From Thermosinus carboxydivorans Nor1 (GTDB lineage: Bacteria > Bacillota > Negativicutes > Sporomusales > Thermosinaceae), in assembly GCF_000169155.1 (NCBI RefSeq), contig NZ_AAWL01000010.1:1-64000 (forward strand): a stretch of 64,000 nt of DNA, given 5' to 3'. The notes beneath the pieces are model-generated. The model was not told the DNA's origin. It made no database searches and saw only the letters and a program-made list of their open reading frames with translations. Of this stretch, positions 35,627-44,564 are shown in pieces. Made by a program: the position numbers and the translations under genes. Numbering within the stretch: the first letter of the stretch is position 1; every line of letters begins with the position of its first letter.

Positions 35627-35896
35627 GTGAAAATCGTTATTACCGTCGTCGGTCAGGACCGGGTGGGCATTATCGCCATGGTCAGCAATATTCTGGCCGA
35701 TCATAATATCAACATTTTAAATATTAATCAAAACATCGTCGACGGCTTCTTTAACATGGTGCTCATCGCCGACATGGCGGCAGCTACTATCAGCCTGAAA
35801 GAGCTGCAACAAATTCTGACAAGCCGGGGCGAAGCAATCGGCCTGGACATCAAGGTGCAGCATGAGGACATTTTCCGCATCATGCACCGCATTTAA
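35627..35896 (+). CDS. ACT domain protein (UPF0237)
   Basis: 89 residues forming a single ACT domain: VKIVITVVGQDRVGIIAMVS, ILADHNINILNINQNIVDGFF. ACT domains bind amino acids. This short form is almost always found beside a UPF0210 gene, as here, 18 bases downstream. The GTG at 35627 follows aagaggagga. The ligand and role are not known. Confidence 0.9.
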   Translation: MKIVITVVGQDRVGIIAMVSNILADHNINILNINQNIVDGFFNMVLIADMAAATISLKELQQILTSRGEAIGLDIKVQHEDIFRIMHRI

Positions 35897-35914
35897 CTCG
35901 GACGGAGGCTTGCC

Positions 35915-37273
35915 ATGCTGACTTTTCACGATATTCTCGAAACCAACCGCATGATTGAACAAGACAAGCTTGACGTGCGCACCATCACCATGGGCATCAG
36001 CCTGCGCGACTGCGCTCATCCCGATATCGCCGTTTTCTGCCGCAATATCTATGATAAGATAACGCGGCTGGCCGACCGCCTGGTGCGCGTCGGGGAAGAC
36101 ATCGAGGCCGAATACGGCATCCCGATTATTAATAAACGTATTTCGGTGACGCCTATTGCCATTGCCGCCGAAAGCTGCCGCACCGACAGCTTTGTGCCGG
36201 TGGCCGAGGCGCTGGATGCGGCGGCCAAAGCGGTGGGCGTCAACTTTATCGGCGGTTTTTCCGCCCTGGTGGACAAGGGTTATACTGCGGGCGATCGGAT
36301 TCTCATCCGTTCCATCCCGGAAGCGCTGGCCCGGACGGAGCGCGTTTGCGCTTCGGTCAGCGTGGCTTCCACCAAGGCGGGCATTAATATGGACGCGGTG
36401 CGGGAGATGGGCGACATTATTAAACAGACAGCCGAGCTCACCCGCGACCGGGATGCGCTCGGCTGCGCCAAACTGGTGGTGTTTGCCAACGCCGTCGAGG
36501 ATAATCCGTTCATGGCCGGCGCCTTCCACGGCGTAAGCGAGCCGGAAACCACCATTAATGTCGGCGTATCCGGTCCCGGCGTAGTGAAACGGGCGCTGGA
36601 GGAAGTACGCGGCCGTGACCTTGGCACGGTTTCCGAGACGGTGAAAAAGATGGCGTTTAAAATTACCCGCGTGGGGCAGTTGGTGGCGCAGGAAGCATCG
36701 CGCCGCCTGGGTGTGCCGTTCGGCATTATCGACTTGTCACTGGCGCCGACGCCGGCCATTGGCGACAGTGTGGCCCATATTTTAGAAGAAATGGGCCTGG
36801 AAAGCTGCGGTGCGCCCGGGACGACGGCGGCGTTGGCCCTCTTAAACGACGCCGTCAAAAAGGGCGGGCTTATGGCGTCTTCCTATGTGGGCGGCCTAAG
36901 CGGCGCCTTTATTCCGGTGAGTGAGGACGCCGGCATGATTGCCGCCGTGGAGCGCGGCAGTCTGACGCTGGAAAAGCTGGAGGCTATGACCTGCGTGTGT
37001 TCGGTGGGACTCGATATGATCGCCGTGCCCGGGGACACTTCGGCGGCCACCGTTGCCGCCATCATTGCCGACGAAGCGGCCATCGGCGTGATTAATAACA
37101 AAACTACGGCCGTCCGCATCATTCCCGTGCCGGGCAAAACGGTGGGCGACCGGGTGGAATTCGGCGGTTTGCTCGGACATAGTCCGATCATTGCCGTCAA
37201 TCCCTTTAAATCCGACGGCTTTATCGCCCGCGGCGGGCGCATCCCGGCCCCGGTACGCAGTCTGACAAATTAA
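35915..37273 (+). CDS. UPF0210 (PFL/DUF711) family protein
   Basis: 452 residues. Family segments are [72 protein letters not shown] and [17 protein letters not shown]. Structures of the family resemble the pyruvate-formate-lyase/ribonucleotide-reductase barrel, but no reaction is known and no glycyl-radical motif is seen here. The acggaggc site precedes the ATG. It is co-transcribed with the ACT-domain gene, which may sense its effector. Confidence 0.9.
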   Translation: MLTFHDILETNRMIEQDKLDVRTITMGISLRDCAHPDIAVFCRNIYDKITRLADRLVRVGEDIEAEYGIPIINKRISVTPIAIAAESCRTDSFVPVAEALDAAAKAVGVNFIGGFSALVDKGYTAGDRILIRSIPEALARTERVCASVSVASTKAGINMDAVREMGDIIKQTAELTRDRDALGCAKLVVFANAVEDNPFMAGAFHGVSEPETTINVGVSGPGVVKRALEEVRGRDLGTVSETVKKMAFKITRVGQLVAQEASRRLGVPFGIIDLSLAPTPAIGDSVAHILEEMGLESCGAPGTTAALALLNDAVKKGGLMASSYVGGLSGAFIPVSEDAGMIAAVERGSLTLEKLEAMTCVCSVGLDMIAVPGDTSAATVAAIIADEAAIGVINNKTTAVRIIPVPGKTVGDRVEFGGLLGHSPIIAVNPFKSDGFIARGGRIPAPVRSLTN

Positions 37274-37289
37274 AAAGTGAATTAGGTTA

Positions 37290-39155
37290 TTAACGCAGAC
37301 CTAATTTTTTCATTTTGCGCCACAGGGTGGAGCGGCTGACGCCAAGCAGGCGGGCTGCTTCACCCTGTTTGCCTTTGGCGATGGCCAGGGCTTGGCGGAT
37401 TTGCTCCTTTTCGCTGTCGGCCGCTGCTACCTCTATGCCGCTGTCAGCGTCGTCCTCCAGCATTTGCGCCACCAGGCCGGCATCCACCTGCGGCTGGCGG
37501 CATACGGCGACGATCCGTTCAATCGTGTTTTGCAGTTCCCGGACGTTGCCCGGCCATGGATGGCGGGCAAGCCGCTCGAGGGCGGCGGGAGTGAATGCAA
37601 GGCGCCGGTTTTGGGCGGCGCTGTGTTTTTCCAGAAAAAATTCGGCGTAGCGGATGATATCGGCGCCCCGTTCGCGCAGGGGCGGCAGCTTGAGGCGCAG
37701 CACATTAAGGCGGTAATACAGGTCGGCGCGGAACTTATTTTCCCGCACCAGGCGGCTGAGGTTCTGGTTGGTGGCGGCAATGACCCGCACGTCAACCGGG
37801 ATGACGCGGTCGCTGCCAAGCCGCATGACTTTCTTCTCCTGAAGGACGCGCAGCAGTTTGCCCTGGGTGACATAGTCCATCTCAGCGATTTCATCAAGGA
37901 AAATAGTACCGCCATGGGCCAACTCAAACAGCCCCGGCTTGCCTTTCTGGCTGGCGCCGGTAAAGGCGCCGCCGACATAGCCGAACAGTTCGCTCTCCAG
38001 GATTTGGCTGGGGAGGGCGGCGCAGTTAATTGCCACGAAGGGACCGTTGGCGCGGGCGCTGGCATTGTGGATGCTCTGGGCGAAGACCTCTTTGCCGGTG
38101 CCTGTTTCGCCAAGGATAAGGACGGACGAATGGGTCTGGGCGAATTCTTGAGCAATATGGACAGTATGGCGGATCTGGGGACTGTCGCCGACAATATCCT
38201 CGAAAGTAAAGGTGGCCACATGGCCGCGGGCGTAAATTTCGCGGCGGATGCGGGCCTCCATCTGCTGGATGTTGCCGGCGTCCTGAAACGTAGCCACTGC
38301 GCCGACCGGTTTGCCGTTGACGACGATCGGCACCTTGTTGCAGAGCACCCTGGTGCCGCTCACCTTGAGGAGCTGGCCCAGTTCATCCCGGCCGGTGGTC
38401 AGCACTTTTTCCAGCCCCAGTTCGGGCCATATGTCGGTTATTTTTTTGCCAATGGCCGCAGCACCATCAATTTTGGTAAGCCGTTCGGCGATGGGGTTGA
38501 AGATGGTAATGCGCTGGTCTTGGTTGACCGAGATGATGCCATCGTAGGCAAAATCGAGAACGGTGCGGAAGAGGCTGGCTTTCGCCTTTTCCAGTTCCCG
38601 CGCGGCTGCGATGCGTTTGGCTTCGGCCGCCGCCTGGGCAATGCCCTCGCTGCCGCTTTTAATCAGAACATAGGGCTGGTGGTGTTTCTGGGCCGATTTG
38701 CCGGTGATGACCCCGCCAACGACGACGTCGGCGCCCTCCCGGAAAGCCTGGAGCACCCGGCTTTCGGCCTGAAACTCGTCGGTGATGATGTACTGTCGGA
38801 TGTCGACACCAAGAATGGGGCCCAAACAGTCAATACCCATGACCATAGAAGGGAAGGCGACGACCCCGATGCGTGTCCCGTACTGCTTGGCTTGTTCCAC
38901 GGTGCGGATGACGTCAAAGCCGGTAATCGGCACTTCCACGATGGTGACCGGCAGGCCGGCGTCTTTAATGGCGCTGGCGGTACCGCCGCGGGAGATAATT
39001 ACTTCAACGCCGTCTTCTACCAGCTTCCGGGCGATGCGCACCCCGGCGCTGAGCAGGCCTCGTTCAATCCTGATGTCGGGATGGGCATGACGCAGTGTTT
39101 CCAGCGCCATGTGATACATATCTTCGTCAGGGGCGAGAAAGACAATGTTAGCCAT
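37290..39155 (-). CDS. sigma-54-dependent activator, PrpR-like (PrpR_N, PAS, AAA+, Fis)
   Basis: 621 residues. The PrpR N-terminal sensor domain (about 1-185) is followed by a PAS domain (about 195-300, LDFAYDGIISVNQDQRITIF), the AAA+ domain with Walker A GETGTGKE at 349-356, intact GAFTGA at 396-401 and Walker B GTIFLDE at 416-422, and a Fis-type helix-turn-helix at the end (QGEAARLLGVSRSTLWRKMK). PrpR_N domains sense small carboxylates such as methylcitrate. It diverges from the DASS-LarA genes, whose -24/-12 promoter lies in the shared gap, so it is their likely activator. The ribosome site is aggtga. Confidence 0.93.
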   Translation of the reverse strand: MANIVFLAPDEDMYHMALETLRHAHPDIRIERGLLSAGVRIARKLVEDGVEVIISRGGTASAIKDAGLPVTIVEVPITGFDVIRTVEQAKQYGTRIGVVAFPSMVMGIDCLGPILGVDIRQYIITDEFQAESRVLQAFREGADVVVGGVITGKSAQKHHQPYVLIKSGSEGIAQAAAEAKRIAAARELEKAKASLFRTVLDFAYDGIISVNQDQRITIFNPIAERLTKIDGAAAIGKKITDIWPELGLEKVLTTGRDELGQLLKVSGTRVLCNKVPIVVNGKPVGAVATFQDAGNIQQMEARIRREIYARGHVATFTFEDIVGDSPQIRHTVHIAQEFAQTHSSVLILGETGTGKEVFAQSIHNASARANGPFVAINCAALPSQILESELFGYVGGAFTGASQKGKPGLFELAHGGTIFLDEIAEMDYVTQGKLLRVLQEKKVMRLGSDRVIPVDVRVIAATNQNLSRLVRENKFRADLYYRLNVLRLKLPPLRERGADIIRYAEFFLEKHSAAQNRRLAFTPAALERLARHPWPGNVRELQNTIERIVAVCRQPQVDAGLVAQMLEDDADSGIEVAAADSEKEQIRQALAIAKGKQGEAARLLGVSRSTLWRKMKKLGLR

Positions 39156-39267
39156 GCAATCACCTGCGTTGAAACAAAATGAAACATTCTAAAACAAGTT
39201 TAAAACAATTGTCGCATAGTTGCAACCACTTTTGCCGAAAAAGTCAGTAAATTTGCCATTTGGGGGA

Positions 39268-39285
39268 TTGGCACGGTTTTTGCAT
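39268..39285 (+). promoter_or_regulatory. sigma-54 promoter (-24/-12) of the DASS-racemase genes
   Basis: ttggcacggtttttgcat matches TGGCAC-N5-TTGC with GG at 39270-39271 and GC at 39282-39283, the required 10-base spacing. It lies about 100 bases before the transporter GTG. Upstream, at 39170-39215, the gap has several tgaaac/aaaac repeats (gaaacaaaatgaaac, taaaacaagtttaaaac) that could be activator sites for the divergent PrpR-like protein. Confidence 0.9.
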
Positions 39286-39385
39286 TATTAAAAAATAAGA
39301 CGGCGGCGCTTGTCGCTGAGGCGGGAGGTGAGAAATGGCGTTCGTTTAATTGCTGCTGGAAAGCCAAACAGGGAGGGGGAAGCGT

Positions 39386-40789
39386 GTGAATCAAAAACTA
39401 ATGCGCGTTTTGCTCATCGTGGCGGTCGGCGCCGCGATCTGGCTTGCGCCGGCGCCGAGCGGCGTGAAACCGGCGGCGTGGCACTTGTTGGCCATCTTTG
39501 TGGCCACCATTTTGGGCTTTATTCTGCAGCCGCTACCCATCGGTGCAGTGGCCTTTACCAGTATCGCCTTTACCGTTTTGGCCGGAGTGCTCAAACCCGC
39601 CGAGGCCCTGTCCGGTTTTGGCAACAACACTATTTGGCTCATCGTATCGGCCTTTCTCTTTGCTAAAGGCTTCATTAAAACCGGTTTGGGACGCCGGGTC
39701 GCTTACATGGTAATGCGGGCGATCGGCGACAGCACGCTTAAATTAGGCTACGCGCTGGTGCTAAGCGACCTGATTATCGCGCCCGCGACGCCGTCTAACA
39801 CCGCCCGCGCCGGCGGCATCCTGTTTCCGATTGTGCGCAGCCTGGCGTCGGCTTTTGATTCCGAGCCTGGCGCCACTTCCCGCCGCGTTGGCGCCTACCT
39901 GATGAAAACCGTCTTTCAGGGCAATGCCGTAACGTCGGCCATGTTTATGACCGCTTGCGCGCCCAACCCGTTAATCGTTCTATTAGCCGCTAAGACCCTC
40001 AACATCCAGCTTAGCTGGGGCATGTGGGCGGCGGCAGCGGCCGTGCCCGGCATTATTTCGCTGGCATTGATTCCTTACATACTGTACAAGATATACCCAC
40101 CGGAAATCGCCAAGACGCCGGAGGCCAAAGAATTGGCCCGCCGGGAACTGGAAAAGATGGGCCCTATGAGTTACGGCGAAAAAGTAGTTGCTTTTGTCTT
40201 CCTGCTGGCGCTTATTCTGTGGGCTACCGGCACATATACCAAACTCGACGCCACCAACGTGGCCATGATCGGTGTGGCGATCATGCTGTGGGCGGGGGCG
40301 CTGGAGTGGAAAGACGTTCTGGAGGAAAAAGGCGCCTGGGATACCATGATTTGGATGGGCAGTCTGATTGGTCTGGCCGACTATCTCGCCAAGTTGGGCC
40401 TTATCGGCTGGTTTGCCAAGAGCGTCGGCGCCGCCATTGCCGGTATTGCTTGGCTACCGGCCTTGATGCTGCTCTTGATCGTCTATATGTACTCCCACTA
40501 CGGTTTTGCCAGCCTGGCGGCCCATGTGACCGCCATGTACGCAGCCTTTGCCGCGGTGGCGGTAGCGGCCGGCGCGCCGCCGTACCTTGCCGCCCTGTCG
40601 CTGGCCTTCGTTTCCAACCTGTTCGCCGGTCTGACCCACTATGCCACCGGTCCGGCGCCCATCTATTTCGGCGCTGGCTTCGTCCCCCAAGGCACATGGT
40701 GGCGCTTAGGCTTCATCCTCTCGGTCATCAACATGATCGTCTGGGTAGGTCTTGGGTCAATGTGGTGGAAGGTGCTGGGGCTTTGGTAG
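39386..40789 (+). CDS. DASS-family (SLC13) anion:sodium or exchange carrier, first copy
   Basis: 467 residues, about 12 membrane segments. It belongs to the CitT/plastid dicarboxylate translocator group: PLPIGAVAFTSIAFTVLAGV, KGFIKTGLGRRVAYMV, the substrate-site SNT motif in IAPATPSNTARAGGI, and the C-terminal half-repeat YSHYGFASLAAHVTAMY. It should move a di- or tricarboxylate. The GTG at 39386 follows agggaggggga. It is the first gene after the sigma-54 promoter and leads to the racemase. It is highly similar to the broken copy at 44565. Confidence 0.92.
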   Translation: MNQKLMRVLLIVAVGAAIWLAPAPSGVKPAAWHLLAIFVATILGFILQPLPIGAVAFTSIAFTVLAGVLKPAEALSGFGNNTIWLIVSAFLFAKGFIKTGLGRRVAYMVMRAIGDSTLKLGYALVLSDLIIAPATPSNTARAGGILFPIVRSLASAFDSEPGATSRRVGAYLMKTVFQGNAVTSAMFMTACAPNPLIVLLAAKTLNIQLSWGMWAAAAAVPGIISLALIPYILYKIYPPEIAKTPEAKELARRELEKMGPMSYGEKVVAFVFLLALILWATGTYTKLDATNVAMIGVAIMLWAGALEWKDVLEEKGAWDTMIWMGSLIGLADYLAKLGLIGWFAKSVGAAIAGIAWLPALMLLLIVYMYSHYGFASLAAHVTAMYAAFAAVAVAAGAPPYLAALSLAFVSNLFAGLTHYATGPAPIYFGAGFVPQGTWWRLGFILSVINMIVWVGLGSMWWKVLGLW

Positions 40790-40851
40790 GTATGGGGTGT
40801 GAAGTATGAAGTATGAGGTATGAGGTATGAAGTATGAGGTATGAGGTAGTC
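40788..40851 (+). repeat. GTATGAR heptamer repeat, third locus
   Basis: Seven or so GTATGAA/GTATGAG units sit between the transporter and racemase genes, starting at the last base of the transporter stop codon. It lies inside what should be one sigma-54 transcript. Confidence 0.8.
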
Positions 40852-40895
40852 GGAAAGTATGAAACATTAGATTTATCTTGCAAGGAGTGAGACAA

Positions 40896-42173
40896 TTGGC
40901 TCTAAAGCAGTATACCTTCAAATACGGTCGCGGCAAGGTCAATTTCGAGGTAGACTCCGACCTTGTCATCGGCGAGCTAACAATAAAAGACATGCCGGTA
41001 CTGGCCGACCCCGAGGTGGCTATCTTGGAAGCTATCCGTAATCCCATCGGTTCCAAACCGCTGCGGGAAATTGTTAAACCGGGCGAAACGGTGGCCTTTA
41101 TCGTCAACGACCCGACGCGGGTGGCCAACAGCCATGTCTTCATGCCGCTCTTGCTCAATGAACTCAATGCTGTCGGCGTACCCGACAAAGATATGTTTGT
41201 CATTTTCTCCCTCGGCACGCATCGGCTGATGACCGAAGAAGAGATGGTCGAGGCCGTGGGGCCGGAAGTGGCCAAAAGGGTTCGTATGTACAACAGCGAC
41301 TGCCGGGACGAAAGCCAGTTCAAATACTTTGGCACTACCTCCCGCGGCACGCCAGTCTACTTCCATAAACTGGTGGCCGAGGCCGATCACATCGTCTGTA
41401 CCGGCAGTGTCGTCCACCATTTCTTCGCCGGTTACGGCGGCGGCCGCAAAGCCATGCTGCCCGGCGTGGCCCTGTATGAAACCATCCGGAAAAACCACAG
41501 CATGATTTTTGATCCCAATGCCGTCATCGGTCGGCTCCATGGCAACCCTGTCTACGAGGACCAGGTGGAAGGCGTCGAGATGTGCCGCCCTTCCTTCTTG
41601 CTTAACGTGGTGCTCAACGAGAAGAAGGAATTCCTGAAGGTCTTTGCCGGCGACTACATCCAGGCTCACCTGGAAGCCTGCAAATTTGTCGACGAAGTCT
41701 ACGGCGTCAAAGTGGAAAAGGAGGCCGACCTGGTCATTGCCTCCTGCGGCGGCTATCCCAAGGACATCAACGTTTACCAGCTCCAGAAGACGATGGACAA
41801 CGCCTGGTGCGCCGTCCGCGAAGGCGGGGTCGTCATTATCCTGGGCGAGTGCGAGGAAGGATCGGGTTCGGCGCTGTACGAGAAGACCATGCAGCAGCAT
41901 CGCACGCCCCAGGCGGTGGAGGAAGCGCTCCGGGCCAACTTCCAAATCGGCGCCCACAAGGCCTATGCCGTCACCAGGCTGATGAAGAAGGCGGAATTTA
42001 TCCTCGTTTCCGGCCTTGACCCTGAACTGGCCCGGACGCTGCTGTTTACACCGGCCAAAGATATTAACGAAGCCCTGCAATTAGCTTACGAGAAATTAGG
42101 CCCCCGGCCCAGCATCACGCTTATGCCCCAGGGCAGCCTGACCGTTCCGCTGGCGGCCGCTCACTGCAAATAA
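40896..42173 (+). CDS. LarA-family nickel-dependent 2-hydroxyacid racemase
   Basis: 425 residues. LarA enzymes invert the C2 centre of hydroxyacids with a nickel-pincer cofactor. The cofactor lysine and partners are in HHFFAGYGGGRKAMLPG, the catalytic histidine in FSLGTHRLMT, and SCGGYPKDINVYQLQKTMDNA is conserved. Start TTG 40896 has caaggagtga 5 bases upstream. No larB, larC or larE cofactor genes are nearby, so these must be elsewhere. Placement between a dicarboxylate carrier and a LeuCD-like hydratase suggests malate, citramalate or a related hydroxy-diacid as substrate rather than lactate. Confidence 0.85.
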   Translation: MALKQYTFKYGRGKVNFEVDSDLVIGELTIKDMPVLADPEVAILEAIRNPIGSKPLREIVKPGETVAFIVNDPTRVANSHVFMPLLLNELNAVGVPDKDMFVIFSLGTHRLMTEEEMVEAVGPEVAKRVRMYNSDCRDESQFKYFGTTSRGTPVYFHKLVAEADHIVCTGSVVHHFFAGYGGGRKAMLPGVALYETIRKNHSMIFDPNAVIGRLHGNPVYEDQVEGVEMCRPSFLLNVVLNEKKEFLKVFAGDYIQAHLEACKFVDEVYGVKVEKEADLVIASCGGYPKDINVYQLQKTMDNAWCAVREGGVVIILGECEEGSGSALYEKTMQQHRTPQAVEEALRANFQIGAHKAYAVTRLMKKAEFILVSGLDPELARTLLFTPAKDINEALQLAYEKLGPRPSITLMPQGSLTVPLAAAHCK

Positions 42174-42236
42174 CAGCGTATCCTTAGTGTAACTCCGCAG
42201 TTTACCTTGAAAACTGGTAACACTCAAATAGCATGG

Positions 42237-42378
42237 AAATAGGAACCACAGAGGACGCGGAGAAAATTTTTTAATTATTTTCTTCGCGCGATGGATATCG
42301 CGCCTCTGTGTCCTCTGCGGTTAAAATCGGTTTTCATGGTTTATGGCTAGTTTATTGACATGATTATCTCCGAGGGCT
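42237..42378. repeat. composite palindromic repeat copy
   Basis: aggaaccacagaggacgcgg, the core gcgcgatggatatcgcgc, return arm ctctgtgtcctctgcggtt, then the hairpin module catggtttatgg...ttgacatgattatct. It fills the 256-base gap between larA-like and leuC-like genes; no promoter was recognised in the remainder. Confidence 0.8.
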
Positions 42379-42429
42379 TGAAACTTTTCCGGTTAAAAAC
42401 TATGCCTGATATGGGAGGAGAAAATTTGC

Positions 42430-43683
42430 ATGCACGCGATTGAAAAAATCCTGGCCAAGGCTGCCGGCAAGGACCATGTCGCCACCGGTGAAATTGTCAA
42501 CTGCAAAGTTGACCTGGCCGGCATCAATGACCTCTATCTCCAGACCATTCGCTCGTTCTTCGAAATGGGCGGGAAAAAGGTCTTTGACCCTAGTAAAATT
42601 GTCATTTTCCTTGACCACTATGCACCGGCCTCGACCATCATGCAGGCCGACAACCAGAAACAGTTCCGCGAGTTTGCCTGGGAGCAGGGCATCGACAAAC
42701 TGATGGACGTCGATCAGGGTGTGTGCCATCAAGTCTTGGCCGACAAAGGCCTTGTTTATCCCGGTATGGTGCTGGTAGTAACCGACTCTCACACCACCAC
42801 CCACGGCGCTTTCGGCGCGTTCGGCACCGGCGTGGGCGCTACCGACTTGGCAACGATCATGATTACCGGCCATCTCTGGTTCCGCGTGCCGGAAATCGTC
42901 CGCATCAACCTGGAAGGCGAGCTGCCGAAAGGCGTATATGCTAAAGACATTATCCTCAAGGTCATTGGCACGCTGGGCGCCGATTACGCCGTGTATAAAG
43001 CCGTCGAATTTACCGGCCCTGTCCTCAAACAGCTCAGCGTATCGGAGCGCATGGCCCTGTGCAACATGACTACCGAGATGGGCGCCAAAACGTCCTACAT
43101 CCAGCCTGACGAAATCACGCTGGAATATCTTAAAGACAAGGTTAAGGGCGACTACGAGATCTTCCATACCGACCCCGGTTATCAGTATGCTGCCGAGCAC
43201 ACCTTCGACGTGTCCGGTCTCAAACCGCAAGTGGCAGCGCCGCATAGCGTCGACAACGTCCACGACATTACCGAGTATATCGGCCGGCCCGTCCAGCAGG
43301 CCTTCCTTGGCACCTGCACTGGCGGGCGCGTCCAAGACCTGGCCGTGGCGGCCAAAATTCTCAAAGGCAAAAAAGTTCATCCTCGCACCCGCTTCATCGT
43401 CGTTCCTGCTTCCAAGGCCGTCTTTTTGGAAGCCATGGAAAAAGGCTACATCCAGACGCTGGTCGAAGCTGGGGCTACCTTTGTCACGCCGGGCTGCGCC
43501 GCCTGCCTGGGCACGCACCAGGGGATGCTTGCTGCCGGCGAGACATGTATAACCGCGTCCAGCCGCAACTTCCCCGGCCGCATGGGCCATACCAAGGCCG
43601 AAATCTTTATCGGCTCGCCCGCGGCTGTCGCTGCCGCTGCCCTGGAGGGCAAAATCGTCGATCCGGCTAAATACTTGGACTAA
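42430..43683 (+). CDS. aconitase-family hydratase, large subunit (LeuC-like), first copy
   Basis: 417 residues of the 3-isopropylmalate dehydratase/homoaconitase large-subunit type. The 4Fe-4S ligands are Cys296 (LGTCTGGR) and Cys356 and Cys359 (GCAACLG). VTDSHTTTHGAFGAFGTGVG and SSRNFPGRMG are active-site segments. It pairs with the small subunit 12 bases downstream. True leucine-pathway neighbours (leuA, leuB) are absent, and the flanking DASS carriers and racemase point to hydration or dehydration of a hydroxy-dicarboxylate such as citraconate/citramalate or dimethylmaleate. That substrate is inferred. The start is preceded by atgggaggag. Confidence 0.87.
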   Translation: MHAIEKILAKAAGKDHVATGEIVNCKVDLAGINDLYLQTIRSFFEMGGKKVFDPSKIVIFLDHYAPASTIMQADNQKQFREFAWEQGIDKLMDVDQGVCHQVLADKGLVYPGMVLVVTDSHTTTHGAFGAFGTGVGATDLATIMITGHLWFRVPEIVRINLEGELPKGVYAKDIILKVIGTLGADYAVYKAVEFTGPVLKQLSVSERMALCNMTTEMGAKTSYIQPDEITLEYLKDKVKGDYEIFHTDPGYQYAAEHTFDVSGLKPQVAAPHSVDNVHDITEYIGRPVQQAFLGTCTGGRVQDLAVAAKILKGKKVHPRTRFIVVPASKAVFLEAMEKGYIQTLVEAGATFVTPGCAACLGTHQGMLAAGETCITASSRNFPGRMGHTKAEIFIGSPAAVAAAALEGKIVDPAKYLD

Positions 43684-43695
43684 GGGGTGCTGACA

Positions 43696-44199
43696 ATGGA
43701 GAAAACGATTAGAGGAAGAGCCTTTGTTTACGGCGCCAACATTGACACCGACCAGATTTATCCCGGCCGCTACCTGGACCTGACCGACCCCGAAGACGTG
43801 GGCAAACACGCTATGGAGGGGGCCGATCCCAATTTTGTGAAAGAGTTTCAACCCGGGGACATCATCGTTGCTTCTACCAACTTTGGTTGCGGCTCCAGCC
43901 GTGAACACGCCGTGGTGACCCTGAAAGCCGTCGGAGTAGGCTGCATCCTGGCCGACTCCTTTGGCCGCATTTTCTACCGCAATGCGATCAACCTGGGCAT
44001 TCCAGTCCTGGTGTGCCCGAATATCAGCGCGATGGTGAAAAAAGGCGATGTTCTGACGGTAAACATTGCGACCGGTGAGGTGGTCAATGAGACGACCGGT
44101 GCCACTGCCAAGGCTCAGCCGCTGTCCGACTATATTATGAACATCCTGGCCAGCGGCGGCATCAAACCGCTGATTAGGAGCAAATACGGTCAGGGATAA
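43696..44199 (+). CDS. aconitase-family hydratase, small subunit (LeuD-like), first copy
   Basis: 167 residues, the swivel-domain partner of the preceding gene. Landmarks are RAFVYGANIDTDQIYPGRYL, the substrate-binding NFGCGSSREHAV and DSFGRIFYRNAINLGIPVL. The ATG at 43696 lies 8 bases after aaggggt. The pair makes a heterodimeric hydratase; specificity depends on the loop after NIDTDQIYPGRYL, which differs from classical LeuD. Confidence 0.88.
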   Translation: MEKTIRGRAFVYGANIDTDQIYPGRYLDLTDPEDVGKHAMEGADPNFVKEFQPGDIIVASTNFGCGSSREHAVVTLKAVGVGCILADSFGRIFYRNAINLGIPVLVCPNISAMVKKGDVLTVNIATGEVVNETTGATAKAQPLSDYIMNILASGGIKPLIRSKYGQG

Positions 44200-44269
44200 T
44201 GGAGACCGATAGGCGGGGCAACTTCCCCGCCTGTTATTTGTATATCAGAAATTATATGTTTATATGTTT

Positions 44270-44440
44270 TAGCCGCCAAGATAATCATGCCAATACATTG
44301 GCACCACAAAGCATGAAAACCGTTATTCAACCGCGGACAACGCAGAGAGCGCGATATTCATCGCGCTAAAGATTAAAGTAAAAAATTTCCTCCGCGTCCT
44401 CTGCGGTTCCCTATATTCCCTATATTTTTGCAGTTTTGTT
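44270..44440. repeat. composite palindromic repeat copy, inverted
   Basis: Reading in reverse order: agataatcatgccaatacat and tggcaccacaaagcatg (hairpin module), aaccgcggacaacgcagaga, core gcgcgatattcatcgcgc and cctccgcgtcctctgcggtt, then ccctatattccctatat. It is the reverse complement of the layout at 13920, so the element inserts in both directions. Confidence 0.8.
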
Positions 44441-44486
44441 AAAAAGGCGGGCTAGCGCTTTTGGTGTTACTAAACATTCTTCAAAA

Positions 44487-44502
44487 GGGCTATCCTTTTG
44501 CC
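44487..44502 (+). promoter_or_regulatory. weak sigma-54-like promoter before the second DASS gene
   Basis: gggctatccttttgcc has GG at 44488-44489 and GC at 44500-44501 with the correct 10-base gap and a T-rich -12 side, but the -24 box (GGCTA for GGCAC) is imperfect. It would fit the regulation of the first copy. Confidence 0.35.
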
Positions 44503-44564
44503 GGCGAGTTTGCTATAGTAAAAATATATGCACTATATACATATTTTGCTAGGAGGTAGTATTC

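Noticed and set aside
37392-39182. A 596-codon open frame on the plus strand opposite the PrpR-like gene
   Set aside because: It is a shadow of the high-GC coding strand. Its translation has no recognisable domain and no ribosome site, while the minus-strand protein has all sigma-54 activator motifs.
40788-40851. Heptamer arrays as a possible CRISPR
   Set aside because: The units are 7 bases with no unique spacers, and no cas genes are present.
42400-43908. A 502-codon minus-strand open frame opposite the first LeuC-like gene
   Set aside because: It is antisense to a clear aconitase-family protein with intact cluster cysteines, and its translation resembles nothing known.
42430-44199. Leucine-pathway 3-isopropylmalate dehydratase
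   Set aside because: No leuA or leuB is adjacent, the LeuD substrate loop differs, and the neighbours are dicarboxylate carriers and a racemase. A true LeuCD function is still possible and cannot be excluded without the rest of the genome.
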